Source: JAHFRG01 sp041495205
GTDB taxonomy: Bacteria > Pseudomonadota > Gammaproteobacteria > Burkholderiales > JAHFRG01
Reading direction: 5' to 3'
Assembly: GCA_041495205.1 (NCBI GenBank)
Contig: JBGQCF010000016.1
Coordinates: 1-41,553, forward strand
Length of the DNA stretch: 41,553 bases
A program made the position numbers and the translations under genes. How positions within the stretch are numbered: the stretch's first letter is position 1; each line of letters starts with the position of its first letter. Shown one piece after another: positions 16,367 through 25,420 of the stretch. The notes below the pieces were generated by a model that saw only the letters and a list, made by a program, of their open reading frames with translations, did not search any database and was not told the origin of the DNA.

Positions 16367-16654
16367 ATGTCCTTATCTCTAGACGATGTCAAACGCATTG
16401 CGTACCTGGCGCGTATCGCGATAGATGATAAAGAGGCAGCTGCCGTGCTCAAGCAGTTGTCGGGAATTTTTGCGCTCATCGAACAAATGCAGGCGGTGGA
16501 TACCAAGGGCATCGAGCCGATGTCGCATGCGCAGGATGTGGTGCTGCGGCTGCGCGGCGATGCCGTGACTGAATCCGATCAGCACGAGTTATTTCAGTCT
16601 ATCGCGCCTCAGGTGGAAGCCGGTTTGTATCTGGTGCCGAAGGTAATCGAATAA
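16367..16654 (+). CDS. gatC: Aspartyl/glutamyl-tRNA amidotransferase subunit C
   Basis: A 95-residue subunit that tethers GatA and GatB in the GatCAB enzyme. The start MSLSLDDVKRIAYLARI and the segment GIEPMSHAQDVVLRLR are family hallmarks. The ATG at 16367 is preferred over the in-frame TTG at 16361 because AAGG at 16357-16360 is correctly spaced. It is first in gatC-gatA-gatB; the order and divergence from mreB are typical of betaproteobacteria. The 100-bp gap before gatA contains a distant GAGTGAAG/CTTCACTC pair and no gene. Confidence 0.94.
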   Translation: MSLSLDDVKRIAYLARIAIDDKEAAAVLKQLSGIFALIEQMQAVDTKGIEPMSHAQDVVLRLRGDAVTESDQHELFQSIAPQVEAGLYLVPKVIE

Positions 16655-16754
16655 TGAGTGAAGGAGCGGCTCGCGCTGTGGGCTGTGAACACGTGGCGAG
16701 GCGTTTTATCTTTACTGCTTCACTCGTTCATTTCATTTGTCCCTAATTTGCCGA

Positions 16755-18209
16755 ATGCTTAACTTCAGTTTAAAAGAACTGTCCGGTCTGCTTGCTGCGA
16801 AAAACATTTCCAGTGCCGAGCTCACCCGTGAATTTCTCGCGCGCATTGCCAAGCTCAATCCCCTTTACAACGCTTTCATCACGGTGAACGAGGAAGCGAG
16901 CTTGCAGCAGGCACGCGCGGCCGATTCCAAGATTGCGCAGGGCCTGGCACAACCGTTAACCGGCATTCCCGTCGCGCAAAAAGATATTTTCTGCGCTAAA
17001 GGATGGCTGACCACCTGCGGCTCGAAAATCCTTTCCAATTTTATCGCGCCTTACGATGCCCATGTGGTGCAGCGGTTCAAAGAGACGGGGATGGTGAATC
17101 TGGGCAAGACCAACATGGATGAATTCGCCATGGGTTCATCCAGTGAGACTTCCCATTATGGGCCCGTGAAAAACCCTTGGGACGTGAAAACGGTTCCCGG
17201 CGGCAGTTCCGGCGGATCGGCATGCGCGATTGCCGCGCGCATGGCGCCGGCGGCGATTGGCACCGACACCGGCGGCTCGATCCGCCAACCTGCGGCGCTT
17301 TGCGGAATATCGGGAATAAAGCCGACTTACGGCGTAGTGTCGCGCTACGGCATGATTGCTTTCGCGTCCAGCCTTGACCAGGGCGGCCCGATGGCGAGAA
17401 GCGCGGAAGATCTTGCGCTGATGTTGAATGTCATGGCCGGGTTCGACGCGCGCGATTCCACCAGCCTGGAACGGCCGCCGGAAGATTACACCCGCGATCT
17501 GGCCAAGCCGCTTGCGGGACTCAGAATCGGCCTGCCCAAGGAATATTTTGCAGAAGGTTTGCGCGATGAAGTGGCGCGGGCGGTGGAAGCTGCGGTTGAA
17601 CAATATCGAAAGCTCGGCGCGACAACTGTCGAAATCTCGCTTCCCAATACCAAACTTTCGATCCCGGTGTACTACGTGCTCGCTCCCGCGGAAGCCTCAT
17701 CCAATCTTTCGCGCTACGACGGTGTGCGTTACGGCTACCGCGCGCCGCAATACCACGATCTCCTTGACATGTACCGCAAGACTCGCGCCCAGGGATTTGG
17801 CGCCGAAGTGAAGCGCCGGATACTCATCGGCACCTACGTTTTATCGCATGGCTACTACGACGCGTATTACCTCAAGGCGCAGAAGCTGCGGCGGCTTATT
17901 GCGCGTGATTTTGCAGAAGCGTTTAAAAAATGCGATGTCATCATGGGGCCGACCAGCCCGACCACCGCCTTCAATATTGGCGAGAAATCCGGCGATCCGG
18001 TGCAAATGTATCTTTCCGACATTTACACCATCGCGGTGAACCTCGCGGGTCTTCCCGGCATGTCGATTCCTTGCGGCTTCGGCAATAAAAAACTTCCGGT
18101 GGGTTTGCATGTTATTGGCAATTATTTCAGTGAAGCGCGCATGCTGAATATCGCGCACCAGTACCAGCAGGCGACAGATTGGCACAAGCGCATGCCGGAG
18201 GGAATCTGA
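16755..18209 (+). CDS. gatA: Aspartyl/glutamyl-tRNA amidotransferase subunit A
   Basis: A 484-residue amidase-signature enzyme that releases ammonia from glutamine to amidate Glu-tRNA(Gln) or Asp-tRNA(Asn). The Ser-cisSer-Lys triad is visible as K76 (VAQKDIF), S151 (GGSSGGSA) and S175 (GTDTGGSIRQPA), with the spacing of characterised GatA. The ATG at 16755 (MLNFSLKELSGLL) is preferred over an upstream TTG at 16737. gatB starts one base after its stop. Confidence 0.97.
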   Translation: MLNFSLKELSGLLAAKNISSAELTREFLARIAKLNPLYNAFITVNEEASLQQARAADSKIAQGLAQPLTGIPVAQKDIFCAKGWLTTCGSKILSNFIAPYDAHVVQRFKETGMVNLGKTNMDEFAMGSSSETSHYGPVKNPWDVKTVPGGSSGGSACAIAARMAPAAIGTDTGGSIRQPAALCGISGIKPTYGVVSRYGMIAFASSLDQGGPMARSAEDLALMLNVMAGFDARDSTSLERPPEDYTRDLAKPLAGLRIGLPKEYFAEGLRDEVARAVEAAVEQYRKLGATTVEISLPNTKLSIPVYYVLAPAEASSNLSRYDGVRYGYRAPQYHDLLDMYRKTRAQGFGAEVKRRILIGTYVLSHGYYDAYYLKAQKLRRLIARDFAEAFKKCDVIMGPTSPTTAFNIGEKSGDPVQMYLSDIYTIAVNLAGLPGMSIPCGFGNKKLPVGLHVIGNYFSEARMLNIAHQYQQATDWHKRMPEGI

Positions 18210-18210
18210 G

Positions 18211-19644
18211 ATGGAATGGGAAGTTGTGGTCGGACTTGAGACGCACGCGCAGCTTTCGACCGAATCCAAAATCTTTTCAGGCGCGTCTACCGGGTTCGGC
18301 AAGGCGCCCAACGTTCAGGCGTGCGCAGTGGACATCGCGCTGCCTGGCGTGCTGCCGGTGCTGAACAAGGCCGCAGTGGAGAAAGCCATCAGGTTCGGAC
18401 TGGCCGTTGGCGCGAGCATCAACCGCCGCTCGGTATTTGCGCGCAAAAACTATTTCTATCCCGATTTGCCCAAGGGCTATCAGATCAGCCAGTACGAGCT
18501 TCCCATCGTGCAGGGCGGCACGATCAGCATCATGATTAAGGAAGGTGAAAAGATCGTGCGGCTTACCCGTGCGCACCTTGAAGAGGACGCCGGCAAGTCA
18601 TTGCACGAAAATTTCAAAGATATGACCGGGATTGATCTTAATCGCGCAGGCACGCCGCTGCTAGAAATTGTTTCCGAGCCGGACATGCGCTCCGCTGAGG
18701 AGGCGGTCGCCTACGCAAAGGCTTTGCATTCCTTGGTACGCTGGATCGACATCTGCGACGGCAATATGCAGGAAGGCTCATTCCGCTGCGACGCCAATGT
18801 CTCGGTACGCCCCAAAGGTTCTGACAGGCTCGGCATACGCTGCGAAATCAAGAATCTCAATTCATTTCGCTTTCTCGAGCGCGCCATCGAATTCGAGGCG
18901 GCGCGGCAGATTGAAATCATGCAGAACGGCGGCATGATCGAGCAGGAAACCCGGCTCTATGATCCCGACAAGGACGAGACCCGCTCGATGCGTATCAAGG
19001 AAGAAGCGCACGACTACCGCTATTTCCCCGATCCGGATTTGCTTCCGCTTGAGATCTCCGAACAATGGATAAACGAGATTAGGGCGGCACTACCTGAATC
19101 TCAACAGGCGAAGCGCAAGGAATTCATGTCATTAGGGCTATCGGCTTATCAGGCGACGTTACTCACTGCGAGTCGTGAAATGGCTGAATACGCCACCAAC
19201 ACGGTATCGGGGGTAACCACAGCGGTGATACCAAGTCTTGCAAATATCATTGTTGGCCCGCTTAGTGCCAGACTTAACAAAGAAAACTTACCTCTTACGG
19301 AAATCCAAATCTCACCTGATCAACTAAAACAACTTGGTGAGCGCATACATGATGGTACGGTCTCAACATCGGCTGCGGTAACGGTGCTCGACATCATGTG
19401 GGCGGGCGAAGGCGATGCTGACACCATCATCGAGAAGCATGGCCTGAAACAAATCAGCGACGCTGGCGCAATCGAGAAAATCGTCGACGAAGTGCTTGCT
19501 GCAAACTCAAAGCAAGTCGAGGATTACCGCGCCGGAAAAGAAAAGGCTTTCAATTTTCTGGTCGGTCAGGTGATGAAAGCTACCAAGGGCAAGGCCAATC
19601 CGCAGCAGCTGAACGAAATATTGAAACGCAAGCTGGCCGGCTGA
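18211..19644 (+). CDS. gatB: Aspartyl/glutamyl-tRNA amidotransferase subunit B
   Basis: A 477-residue subunit that binds misacylated tRNA and phosphorylates the Glu/Asp side chain. It has the GatB start WEVVVGLETHAQLST, the catalytic-core motifs YFYPDLPKGYQISQYELPI and HLEEDAGKS, and a C-terminal YqeY-like helical domain ending GQVMKATKGKANPQQLNEILKRKL. The coding sequence at about 19240-19340, in the linker between core and tail domains, is AT-richer than its surroundings (19261-19320 is about 38% GC). Full length and apparently intact. Confidence 0.96.
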   Translation: MEWEVVVGLETHAQLSTESKIFSGASTGFGKAPNVQACAVDIALPGVLPVLNKAAVEKAIRFGLAVGASINRRSVFARKNYFYPDLPKGYQISQYELPIVQGGTISIMIKEGEKIVRLTRAHLEEDAGKSLHENFKDMTGIDLNRAGTPLLEIVSEPDMRSAEEAVAYAKALHSLVRWIDICDGNMQEGSFRCDANVSVRPKGSDRLGIRCEIKNLNSFRFLERAIEFEAARQIEIMQNGGMIEQETRLYDPDKDETRSMRIKEEAHDYRYFPDPDLLPLEISEQWINEIRAALPESQQAKRKEFMSLGLSAYQATLLTASREMAEYATNTVSGVTTAVIPSLANIIVGPLSARLNKENLPLTEIQISPDQLKQLGERIHDGTVSTSAAVTVLDIMWAGEGDADTIIEKHGLKQISDAGAIEKIVDEVLAANSKQVEDYRAGKEKAFNFLVGQVMKATKGKANPQQLNEILKRKLAG

Positions 19645-19648
19645 GCGA

Positions 19649-20284
19649 TTACTGGCTGGCAGCAGGAGCGCTCTGGGTCAGTTCGATGTAACGCTTCTTG
19701 TCTCGCTCAAAGCGGGCGCGGATTTCATCCGCAGCTTTGTATTTTTGCGTAATGGCCATTTCCAGGTCCTGCTTGTTTTTTTCCAAAGCCTCAACGTCCT
19801 GGAGCAATCCCTCGGGCACCGGCTTGTTGACTTGGGAATAAGCTCCGGCTAGGTCGCGGCGTGCGTCCAAATCGGCCTGCACTGCTTTCTTTTGTTCCTG
19901 GATGTTTTTTATGATCAACTCGATTTGTTGCAGGTTGCGGTCGCGCGCCAGATCGATTTCCTCGACGTTGGAGTAGGTGTTCTTCAAGATTGTGTCTTTG
20001 CGCTTCTGTTCCGTCTCCTGCTTACGTTGTTTTGCCAGCTCGGCCTCTTTAGCCTTGCGCTCCTCTACGCTTAGCGCTGGATCATTCTTTTTGAGAATCA
20101 CGCCGCGCTTGTTCATCTCGATATTGGCGCGGTCGCGGTATTCCAGAGGGATACTGTCGCCGTAATGGGTGACGCCATGTTCATCCACCCATTTATAGGT
20201 CGCCGCAAATGCAGAAAAGCCCGGTATGCCGAAGAGCATCAACAAGGCAACGTTCCTGAAAATACGCAATGGTTTAAGCCGCAT
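19649..20284 (-). CDS. DUF4124 domain-containing exported protein
   Basis: A 211-residue protein with a signal peptide (about 1-27) and the DUF4124 motif TYKWVDEHGVTHYGDSIP at the mature N-terminus. A long charged, mostly helical region (about 65-200) has strong coiled-coil character (EAELAKQRKQETEQKRKD; LEKNKQDLEMAITQKYK). DUF4124 proteins are envelope proteins of unknown function. The ATG at 20284 overlaps the end of pyrE by 11 bp, suggesting coupled translation. It converges with gatB. Confidence 0.8.
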   Translation of the reverse strand: MRLKPLRIFRNVALLMLFGIPGFSAFAATYKWVDEHGVTHYGDSIPLEYRDRANIEMNKRGVILKKNDPALSVEERKAKEAELAKQRKQETEQKRKDTILKNTYSNVEEIDLARDRNLQQIELIIKNIQEQKKAVQADLDARRDLAGAYSQVNKPVPEGLLQDVEALEKNKQDLEMAITQKYKAADEIRARFERDKKRYIELTQSAPAASQ

Positions 20285-20927
20285 TTGCACTGACACCGTA
20301 TATCTGCCGGTATTTTTGTACCGCAAGCAAATTATGCACCAGTTCCTCCCTCGTTTGCAGATAGCTTAGCACATCGTCCAGCGTGATGATGCTGATAACC
20401 GGCAGCCCAAACTTCAGCTTTATCTCCTGCACCGCCGAGAGCTCGCCGCCGCCGCGTTCCATGCGATCCAAAGCAATCGCCAAGCCACACGGCGTGGCCC
20501 GGTTTGCGCGAATGAACTCCACCGATTCGCGAACTGAAGTGCCTGCGGAAATCACATCGTCGACGATCAACACCCGTCCCTTCAGCGGCGCCCCGATCAA
20601 GGCGCCACCCTCGCCATGGTCCTTGGCTTCCTTGCGGTTAAAGCAAAACGGCACATTATGACCATTTTGTGCAAGCGCGATGGCGGTGCCTGAAACCAGC
20701 GGAATCCCCTTGTAGGCGGGACCGAACAGCATGTCAAATTGTATTTTAGCGGAGAGAATGGCTTTAGCGTAAAATTGCGCAAGCCCAAGCAGCGATTCGC
20801 CGTCATGAAACGAACCGGCATTGAAAAAATACGGTGATAAACGTCCGGCCCTGGTTTTGAACTCGCCAAAGCGCAGCACGCTTTTACTTACAGCGAAGCG
20901 GATGAAATCCTGTCTGAAGTCGGACAT
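20274..20927 (-). CDS. pyrE: Orotate phosphoribosyltransferase
   Basis: A 217-residue enzyme that joins orotate to PRPP to make OMP in pyrimidine synthesis. It has the PRPP-binding signature VLIVDDVISAGTSVRES, the flexible-loop segment FNRKEAKDHGEGG, and FKTRAGRLSPYFFNAGSF near the N-terminus. Length is typical. The ATG at 20927 (MSDFRQDFI) is preferred to a GTG at 20939. It is divergent from exonuclease III with a 39-bp gap, so the promoters must overlap the neighbouring coding ends. Confidence 0.96.
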   Translation of the reverse strand: MSDFRQDFIRFAVSKSVLRFGEFKTRAGRLSPYFFNAGSFHDGESLLGLAQFYAKAILSAKIQFDMLFGPAYKGIPLVSGTAIALAQNGHNVPFCFNRKEAKDHGEGGALIGAPLKGRVLIVDDVISAGTSVRESVEFIRANRATPCGLAIALDRMERGGGELSAVQEIKLKFGLPVISIITLDDVLSYLQTREELVHNLLAVQKYRQIYGVSANAA

Positions 20928-20966
20928 TTTGGGGAACACACTTAAAAAACCAATCCCTCCGTCGTT

Positions 20967-21743
20967 ATGTTACGCATAATCACCTTAAACCTCAACGGCA
21001 TCCGCTCTGCTGCGACCAAGGGATTTTTTACCTGGTTGTCAAAATCTCACGCTGATATCGTTTGTGTACAGGAAGTGAAAGCGCAAGCTAATGACATGAC
21101 CCCGCAAATGCTCAATCCGCCAAGCTACAAGGGATTCTTCCACTATGCAGAGAAAAAAGGTTACAGCGGAGTGGGGATATATTGCAAGGCCAAGCCGGAT
21201 AAGGTGATTACCGGGCTGGGTATTGCCGATATTGACGCGGAAGGTCGGTGTCTGCGCTGCGATTTCGGAAATTTAAGCGTGGTTTCCATTTATCTTCCCT
21301 CCGGCTCGAACTCCGAAGAACGGCAAGCAGCGAAGTTCAGCTTCATGCAGAGATTCTTCCCGCACTTGCGCAAGATAGCCAAAAGCGGCAGGGAATTCAT
21401 TCTGTGCGGTGACTGGAACATCGCTCACAAGGAAATTGATTTGAAAAACTGGCGGGGTAACCAGAAACATTCAGGCTTTCTCCCGGAAGAGCGGGCTTGG
21501 CTTACTCAAGTGTTCGGTGAGCTCGGCTGGGTGGATGTATTCAGGCGTCTGAACAAAAAGCCGGAGCAATACACCTGGTGGTCGAACCGCGGCCAGGCGT
21601 GGGCCAAGAACGTCGGGTGGCGCATTGATTACCATATCGCCACGCCAGGCATCGCGGGGCAAGCCAAGCGGGCGAGTATTTATAAAAACAAACGCTTTTC
21701 TGATCATGCGCCGCTTATCATAGATTATGACCACCCGCTTTAA
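20967..21743 (+). CDS. xth: Exodeoxyribonuclease III
   Basis: A 258-residue Mg-dependent AP endonuclease / 3'-5' exonuclease for base-excision repair. The endonuclease/exonuclease/phosphatase fold shows ITLNLNGIRSA, the metal-binding glutamate in VCVQEVKAQ, GDWNIAHKEIDLKN, and the catalytic Asp-His in RFSDHAPLIIDY. Length fits the family. It is followed at 18 bp by ampG on the same strand. Confidence 0.94.
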   Translation: MLRIITLNLNGIRSAATKGFFTWLSKSHADIVCVQEVKAQANDMTPQMLNPPSYKGFFHYAEKKGYSGVGIYCKAKPDKVITGLGIADIDAEGRCLRCDFGNLSVVSIYLPSGSNSEERQAAKFSFMQRFFPHLRKIAKSGREFILCGDWNIAHKEIDLKNWRGNQKHSGFLPEERAWLTQVFGELGWVDVFRRLNKKPEQYTWWSNRGQAWAKNVGWRIDYHIATPGIAGQAKRASIYKNKRFSDHAPLIIDYDHPL

Positions 21744-21761
21744 GTCGCTTCATTCAAAACC

Positions 21762-23018
21762 GTGCAATCATCACCTGAAAAAATCAACCCCTACCTTGAA
21801 GTCTTTCGCAGCCGGCGCATCGCGGTTGTTTTGTTATTCGGATTTTCATCCGGCCTGCCGCTCGCGCTGACCGGAAGCACTTTGCAGGCGTGGCTCACGG
21901 TATCCAACATTGATATCCAAACCATCGCCTGGTTTTCCTGGATCGGCACGCCGTATCTCGTCAAATTCCTGTGGTCGCCGTTCATGGATCGCTTTGTCCC
22001 GCCGTGGCTCGGGCGCCGGCGCGGCTGGATGCTGGCCACCCAGCTTGGATTATTGCTTGGCATCATCGCCATGGGGCTGATGTCTCCTGAGGACTCACTG
22101 CTGCTGTTGGGGTTGTTTGCTTTGTGGGTGGCGTTTGCCTCCGCCTCGCAAGACATCGTGGTGGATGCCTACCGCACCGATTTGTTGAGCCAGCCTGAGC
22201 GCGGCATGGGCGCGGCGGTAAGCGTGCTTGGCTATCGCATCGCAATACTGGTCTCGGGCGGGCTTGCCCTGGTTCTCGCCGACCAGATCGGCTGGAGGGT
22301 TACTTATTTTTTGATGGCACTTGTTATGGGCGTAGGCATACTGACTTCGCTGTTTGCGCCGGAGCCGCAAACACCTGCTGCGACACCGCGTACTTTGCAA
22401 GCGGCGGTGGTCGAGCCGCTTAAGGATTTTTTCTCGCGCAAGGGCGCGCTGCTGTTGCTGCTTCTCATCATCCTCTACAAGTTCGGCGACGCATTGGCAT
22501 CCACCCTCACCACCGCATTTCTCATTCGCGGCGCGGGTTTTTCACCAACCGACGTGGGTGTTATCAACAAGGGGCTGGGGCTCGCGGCGTTGCTGACCGG
22601 TGCGCTCATAGGCGGGGCGCTGCTCACGCGCATGAGCCTTTACCGCGCGCTGATGTGGTTCGGCTGGCTGCAGGCGATATCCATTCTCTCGTTCATGTTT
22701 CTTGCCTGGGCGGGGAAAAGCTATCCCTGGCTGGTGTTCGCGGTGGGGTTTGAGAATTTGGCGAGCGGCATGGGCACCGCGGCGTTTGTCGCGTTTGCCA
22801 TGAGCCTGTGCAACCACAGTTTCAGCGCGACGCAATACGCGCTGCTCTCCGCTTTGGCTTCGCTAGGGCGGGTATTGTTCGGGCCGCTTACGGGGGAAGT
22901 GGTGGTCCTGATGGGCTGGGCAAATTTCTTTTTTATCGCTTTTCTTGCCGCGCTGCCCGGCTTGTGGTTGTTGTGGCTGTTGCGCAAGGAGATTCCCGCC
23001 ATCGAAAAAAGTGGCTAG
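21762..23018 (+). CDS. ampG: AmpG-like muropeptide permease (MFS)
   Basis: A 418-residue inner-membrane major-facilitator protein with twelve predicted helices. The start VFRSRRIAVVLLFGFSSGLPLALTGSTLQAWL and the loop WSPFMDRFVPPWLGRRRGWM are AmpG signatures. AmpG imports anhydro-muropeptides for cell-wall recycling and, in some bacteria, feeds ampC induction. It is shorter than E. coli AmpG (about 490 residues), as in many betaproteobacterial homologues. It starts with GTG. The 3' end nearly meets the convergent metW. Confidence 0.88.
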   Translation: MQSSPEKINPYLEVFRSRRIAVVLLFGFSSGLPLALTGSTLQAWLTVSNIDIQTIAWFSWIGTPYLVKFLWSPFMDRFVPPWLGRRRGWMLATQLGLLLGIIAMGLMSPEDSLLLLGLFALWVAFASASQDIVVDAYRTDLLSQPERGMGAAVSVLGYRIAILVSGGLALVLADQIGWRVTYFLMALVMGVGILTSLFAPEPQTPAATPRTLQAAVVEPLKDFFSRKGALLLLLLIILYKFGDALASTLTTAFLIRGAGFSPTDVGVINKGLGLAALLTGALIGGALLTRMSLYRALMWFGWLQAISILSFMFLAWAGKSYPWLVFAVGFENLASGMGTAAFVAFAMSLCNHSFSATQYALLSALASLGRVLFGPLTGEVVVLMGWANFFFIAFLAALPGLWLLWLLRKEIPAIEKSG

Positions 23019-23021
23019 CTT

Positions 23022-23654
23022 TTATTTTTCCTTCTCGAAACGGTACACGGCAAGGCTGCCCAGCAGATTCGGCAGAAGCTTGATAACACTGTCGGCGGTT
23101 ATCACCACCCGTTCCAGGATGCGTACCCCGCGCTCCGCGCAGAATGCCTCGAAATCCTCGATGGTGCACAGGTGCACATTGGGTGTGTCGTACCACTGGT
23201 AGGGAAGATTTTTCGATACCGGCATACGCCCATGGAACACCTGCCAGCGCGCGCGCCAGTAGCCGAAATTGGGAAAAGTGACGATGCCTTGGCGCCCCAC
23301 GCGCAGAATTTCCTTGATGATGCTCTCGGTGTGGCGCATCGCCTGCAAAGTTTGCGACAAAATCACATAATCAAATGAATTTGACACGAAACCGGAAAGC
23401 CCGGTTTCGAGGTCATTCTGAATGACGTTCACGCCGTTCTTGACGCAGGCAAGAATATTGGCGTCGTCAATTTCCACGCCGTAGCCGCGAACTGAGAGCG
23501 ATTGTTTGAGGTAGCGAAGCAGCACGCCGTCGCCGCAGCCGAGGTCCAGAACTTTCGAGTCGGGCTTGATCCAGGCGGCGATGGCGGCAAAGTCCGTTCG
23601 CTCCTTCAGTGCCGGATCGTGCAGAATTGTTTCGTTGAGTTCCACGCTGCTCAT
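23022..23654 (-). CDS. metW: Methionine biosynthesis protein MetW
   Basis: A 210-residue protein of the MetW family with a SAM-methyltransferase-like fold: KVLDLGCGDGVLLRYL near residue 35, then YVILSQTLQAMRH and GIVTFPNFGYWRAR. MetW partners with MetX in homoserine acylation in many proteobacteria. Its ATG overlaps the metX stop by ATGA, showing coupled translation. It shares the metX SAM-II leader. Confidence 0.94.
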   Translation of the reverse strand: MSSVELNETILHDPALKERTDFAAIAAWIKPDSKVLDLGCGDGVLLRYLKQSLSVRGYGVEIDDANILACVKNGVNVIQNDLETGLSGFVSNSFDYVILSQTLQAMRHTESIIKEILRVGRQGIVTFPNFGYWRARWQVFHGRMPVSKNLPYQWYDTPNVHLCTIEDFEAFCAERGVRILERVVITADSVIKLLPNLLGSLAVYRFEKEK

Positions 23655-24829
23655 AGCTTGATGTTCTCGAAGTAGGCACGCAGCAGCGCGTGGTAGTGCG
23701 GGTCATCCAGCAAGAACGCGTCGTGACCGTGTTGCGCGTTGATTTCGGCGTAGCTTACGTCAAGCTCGTTTTCGAGCAAGGCTTTGACGATTTCCCGGGA
23801 ACGCGCGGGGGGAAAGCGCCAGTCCGAAGTGAACGAGGCGACAAGAAATCCCGCCTTGGCGCGCTTGAATGCTGCAGTGAGGTCGCCGTTGTAATCATGT
23901 GCCGGGTCGAAATAATCCAGTGCCTTGGTCATTAACAAATAGGTATTGGCATCGAAGCGCGAGGCGAACTTGTCGCCTTGGTAGCGCAGGTACGATTCGA
24001 TTTCGAATTCGACATCGAAATGGAAATTGTACGTTCCGGAACGCAAAGCGCGCCCGAATTTCTCCATCATCACATCATCGGACAGATAGGTGATATGGCC
24101 AAGCATGCGCGCCACGCGCAGACCGTTCCTGGGTATTACGCCATGCGCGTAATAGTTACCGCCGTGGAAATCCGGGTCGGTCATGATGGCCTGGCGCGCC
24201 ACTTCGCTGAAGGCGATGTTCTGCGCCGAAAGCTTGGGCGCGGCGGCAATTACCAGCGCATGGCGCATGCGGTCAGGATAGGAAATCGTCCATTGCAGCG
24301 CCTGCATGGCGCCGAGGCTGCCACCGATGCTCGCGGCAAAACAATCAATGCCGAAATGGTCGGCAAGCCGCGCCTGCGCTGTTACCCAGTCTTCCACCGT
24401 GACTACCGGAAAATCCGCACCGTAGGGATTGCCGGTTTTGGGATTGATGCTGGAAGGCCCGGTCGAGCCGTGACAGCCGCCGAGATTGTTCACGCCGACC
24501 ACGAAAAAGCGGTTGGTGTCGAGCGGTTTTCCCGGGCCGACCAAGTTGTCCCACCAGCCGATGTTGTTTGGGTCGTCGGCGTAATATCCCGCCACGTGGT
24601 GAGTGCTGGAAAGCGCATGGCAAACCAGCACGGCGTTGGTTTTGCCCGCATTCAGGGCGCCGTAGGTTTCATAAACGAGATCGTAGCCATCCAGCACCGC
24701 GCCGCACTTGCAGGCAAGCGGCGTGTCAAAATGCGCCTTTTGCGCGGTAACGACGCCGACCGAATTAGCGGTTGGAGGACGTCCATCCGTGGCGGGGTCA
24801 AATAGCTGGTTGGAAATGCTCGGATCCAT
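23651..24829 (-). CDS. metX: Homoserine O-acyltransferase MetX
   Basis: A 392-residue alpha/beta-hydrolase enzyme that acylates homoserine, the committed step to methionine. The nucleophile S171 lies in SIGGSLGAMQAL; the acid/base pair are in SDWRFPP and the C-terminal AQHGHDAFLLDD. MetX linked to MetW in proteobacteria often uses succinyl-CoA rather than acetyl-CoA; the sequence alone does not let me choose. The promoter, SAM-II aptamer and terminator upstream indicate repression when SAM is abundant. There is no strong Shine-Dalgarno before the ATG at 24829. Confidence 0.95.
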   Translation of the reverse strand: MDPSISNQLFDPATDGRPPTANSVGVVTAQKAHFDTPLACKCGAVLDGYDLVYETYGALNAGKTNAVLVCHALSSTHHVAGYYADDPNNIGWWDNLVGPGKPLDTNRFFVVGVNNLGGCHGSTGPSSINPKTGNPYGADFPVVTVEDWVTAQARLADHFGIDCFAASIGGSLGAMQALQWTISYPDRMRHALVIAAAPKLSAQNIAFSEVARQAIMTDPDFHGGNYYAHGVIPRNGLRVARMLGHITYLSDDVMMEKFGRALRSGTYNFHFDVEFEIESYLRYQGDKFASRFDANTYLLMTKALDYFDPAHDYNGDLTAAFKRAKAGFLVASFTSDWRFPPARSREIVKALLENELDVSYAEINAQHGHDAFLLDDPHYHALLRAYFENIKL

Positions 24830-24883
24830 TCACAAATTGTTATTTAACGTCGGTGATACGCATAAACGATGCGCACAAAATAA

Positions 24884-24913
24884 AAAACCCGCTTTGTTTG
24901 GCGAGCGGGTTTT
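24884..24913 (-). terminator. Intrinsic terminator / attenuator of metX leader
   Basis: Read on the minus strand, AAAACCCGCT pairs with AGCGGGTTTT around a 10-nt loop and is followed by a T-rich tract. It starts one base after the SAM-II aptamer and lies 54 bp before metX, so it should act as the expression platform. Its 5' arm CCCGC is complementary to GCGGG in the aptamer (24938-24942), giving a possible antiterminator. Confidence 0.85.
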
Positions 24914-24914
24914 A

Positions 24915-24963
24915 CTTTTAGCTGTATTTGTTGAGCGCCCGCAAGCCGGTACAAATCGGCGCT
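24915..24963 (-). promoter_or_regulatory. SAM-II riboswitch upstream of metX-metW
   Basis: On the minus strand, P1 is AGCGCC paired with GGCGCT. The L1 region begins with the conserved GATTT and includes GGCTTGC. An A-rich L3 (CAACAAATACA) leads to the conserved GCTAAAAG that closes the pseudoknot. This is the SAM-II layout known mainly from alphaproteobacterial met genes. The terminator follows at once and metX is downstream, so SAM binding probably turns expression off. Confidence 0.85.
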
Positions 24964-24970
24964 TAGTTTC

Positions 24971-24999
24971 AGATTACTTTGGAGGTCGGCGTTTGTCAA
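24971..24999 (-). promoter_or_regulatory. Sigma-70 promoter of metX leader
   Basis: Minus strand: -35 TTGACA (24999-24994), 17-bp spacer, -10 TAATCT (24976-24971). Transcription would begin a few bases before the P1 stem of the SAM-II aptamer. The metH leader has the same arrangement. Confidence 0.75.
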
Positions 25000-25034
25000 G
25001 CGGACAGCCCGCCTCGCATTGCGAAGCGTGCTGA

Positions 25035-25397
25035 TTATTTTTTGCTTTTTCGCCGGGTCTTTCTTGCGGGTCGAGTCGTTTTGACCTGGTACTCCGCGAT
25101 CTTATTTATTACGAAAAATCGAATGTCTTCGCCGATTTGCAGGCTCTCCCGAATAAATCGCCGTTTGACCAAGCCGCCGGGAAAACCGCCCGCGCCGCCG
25201 AAAATCGGCGACATGTTTACAATCGCAGTAGGTTGGCCGTCGTCTATCTTGCAGTGTAAAAAACCAAGATCTTTTTTCCAGGACAATACTCGTTCATAGC
25301 GGTTGGTGTCATAGCAGAGCTGGAACGCGACAATTTCAGCTTCAGGTGATTGCCATGTAAACAAGTCGAAGTAATCGTTCCGGAACCAGCGGCGCAC
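25035..25397 (-). CDS. Small conserved hypothetical protein
   Basis: A 120-residue soluble protein without signal peptide or membrane segment. It starts RRWFRNDYFDLFTWQS and contains FQLCYDTNRYERVLSWKKDLGFLHCKIDDG, then a glycine-rich turn and a strongly basic tail (RPARKTRRKSKK). I recall similar betaproteobacterial proteins with an RRWFR-DYFDL start but no known function. The start is uncertain: GTG 25397 follows AAGG, yet the same frame stays open upstream (KQDKAGH) to the edge of repeat copy C, 23 bp away. It is not part of the metX unit, which has its own promoter downstream. Confidence 0.6.
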   Translation of the reverse strand: MRRWFRNDYFDLFTWQSPEAEIVAFQLCYDTNRYERVLSWKKDLGFLHCKIDDGQPTAIVNMSPIFGGAGGFPGGLVKRRFIRESLQIGEDIRFFVINKIAEYQVKTTRPARKTRRKSKK

Positions 25398-25420
25398 ATG
25401 TCCGGCCTTGTCTTGCTTAA

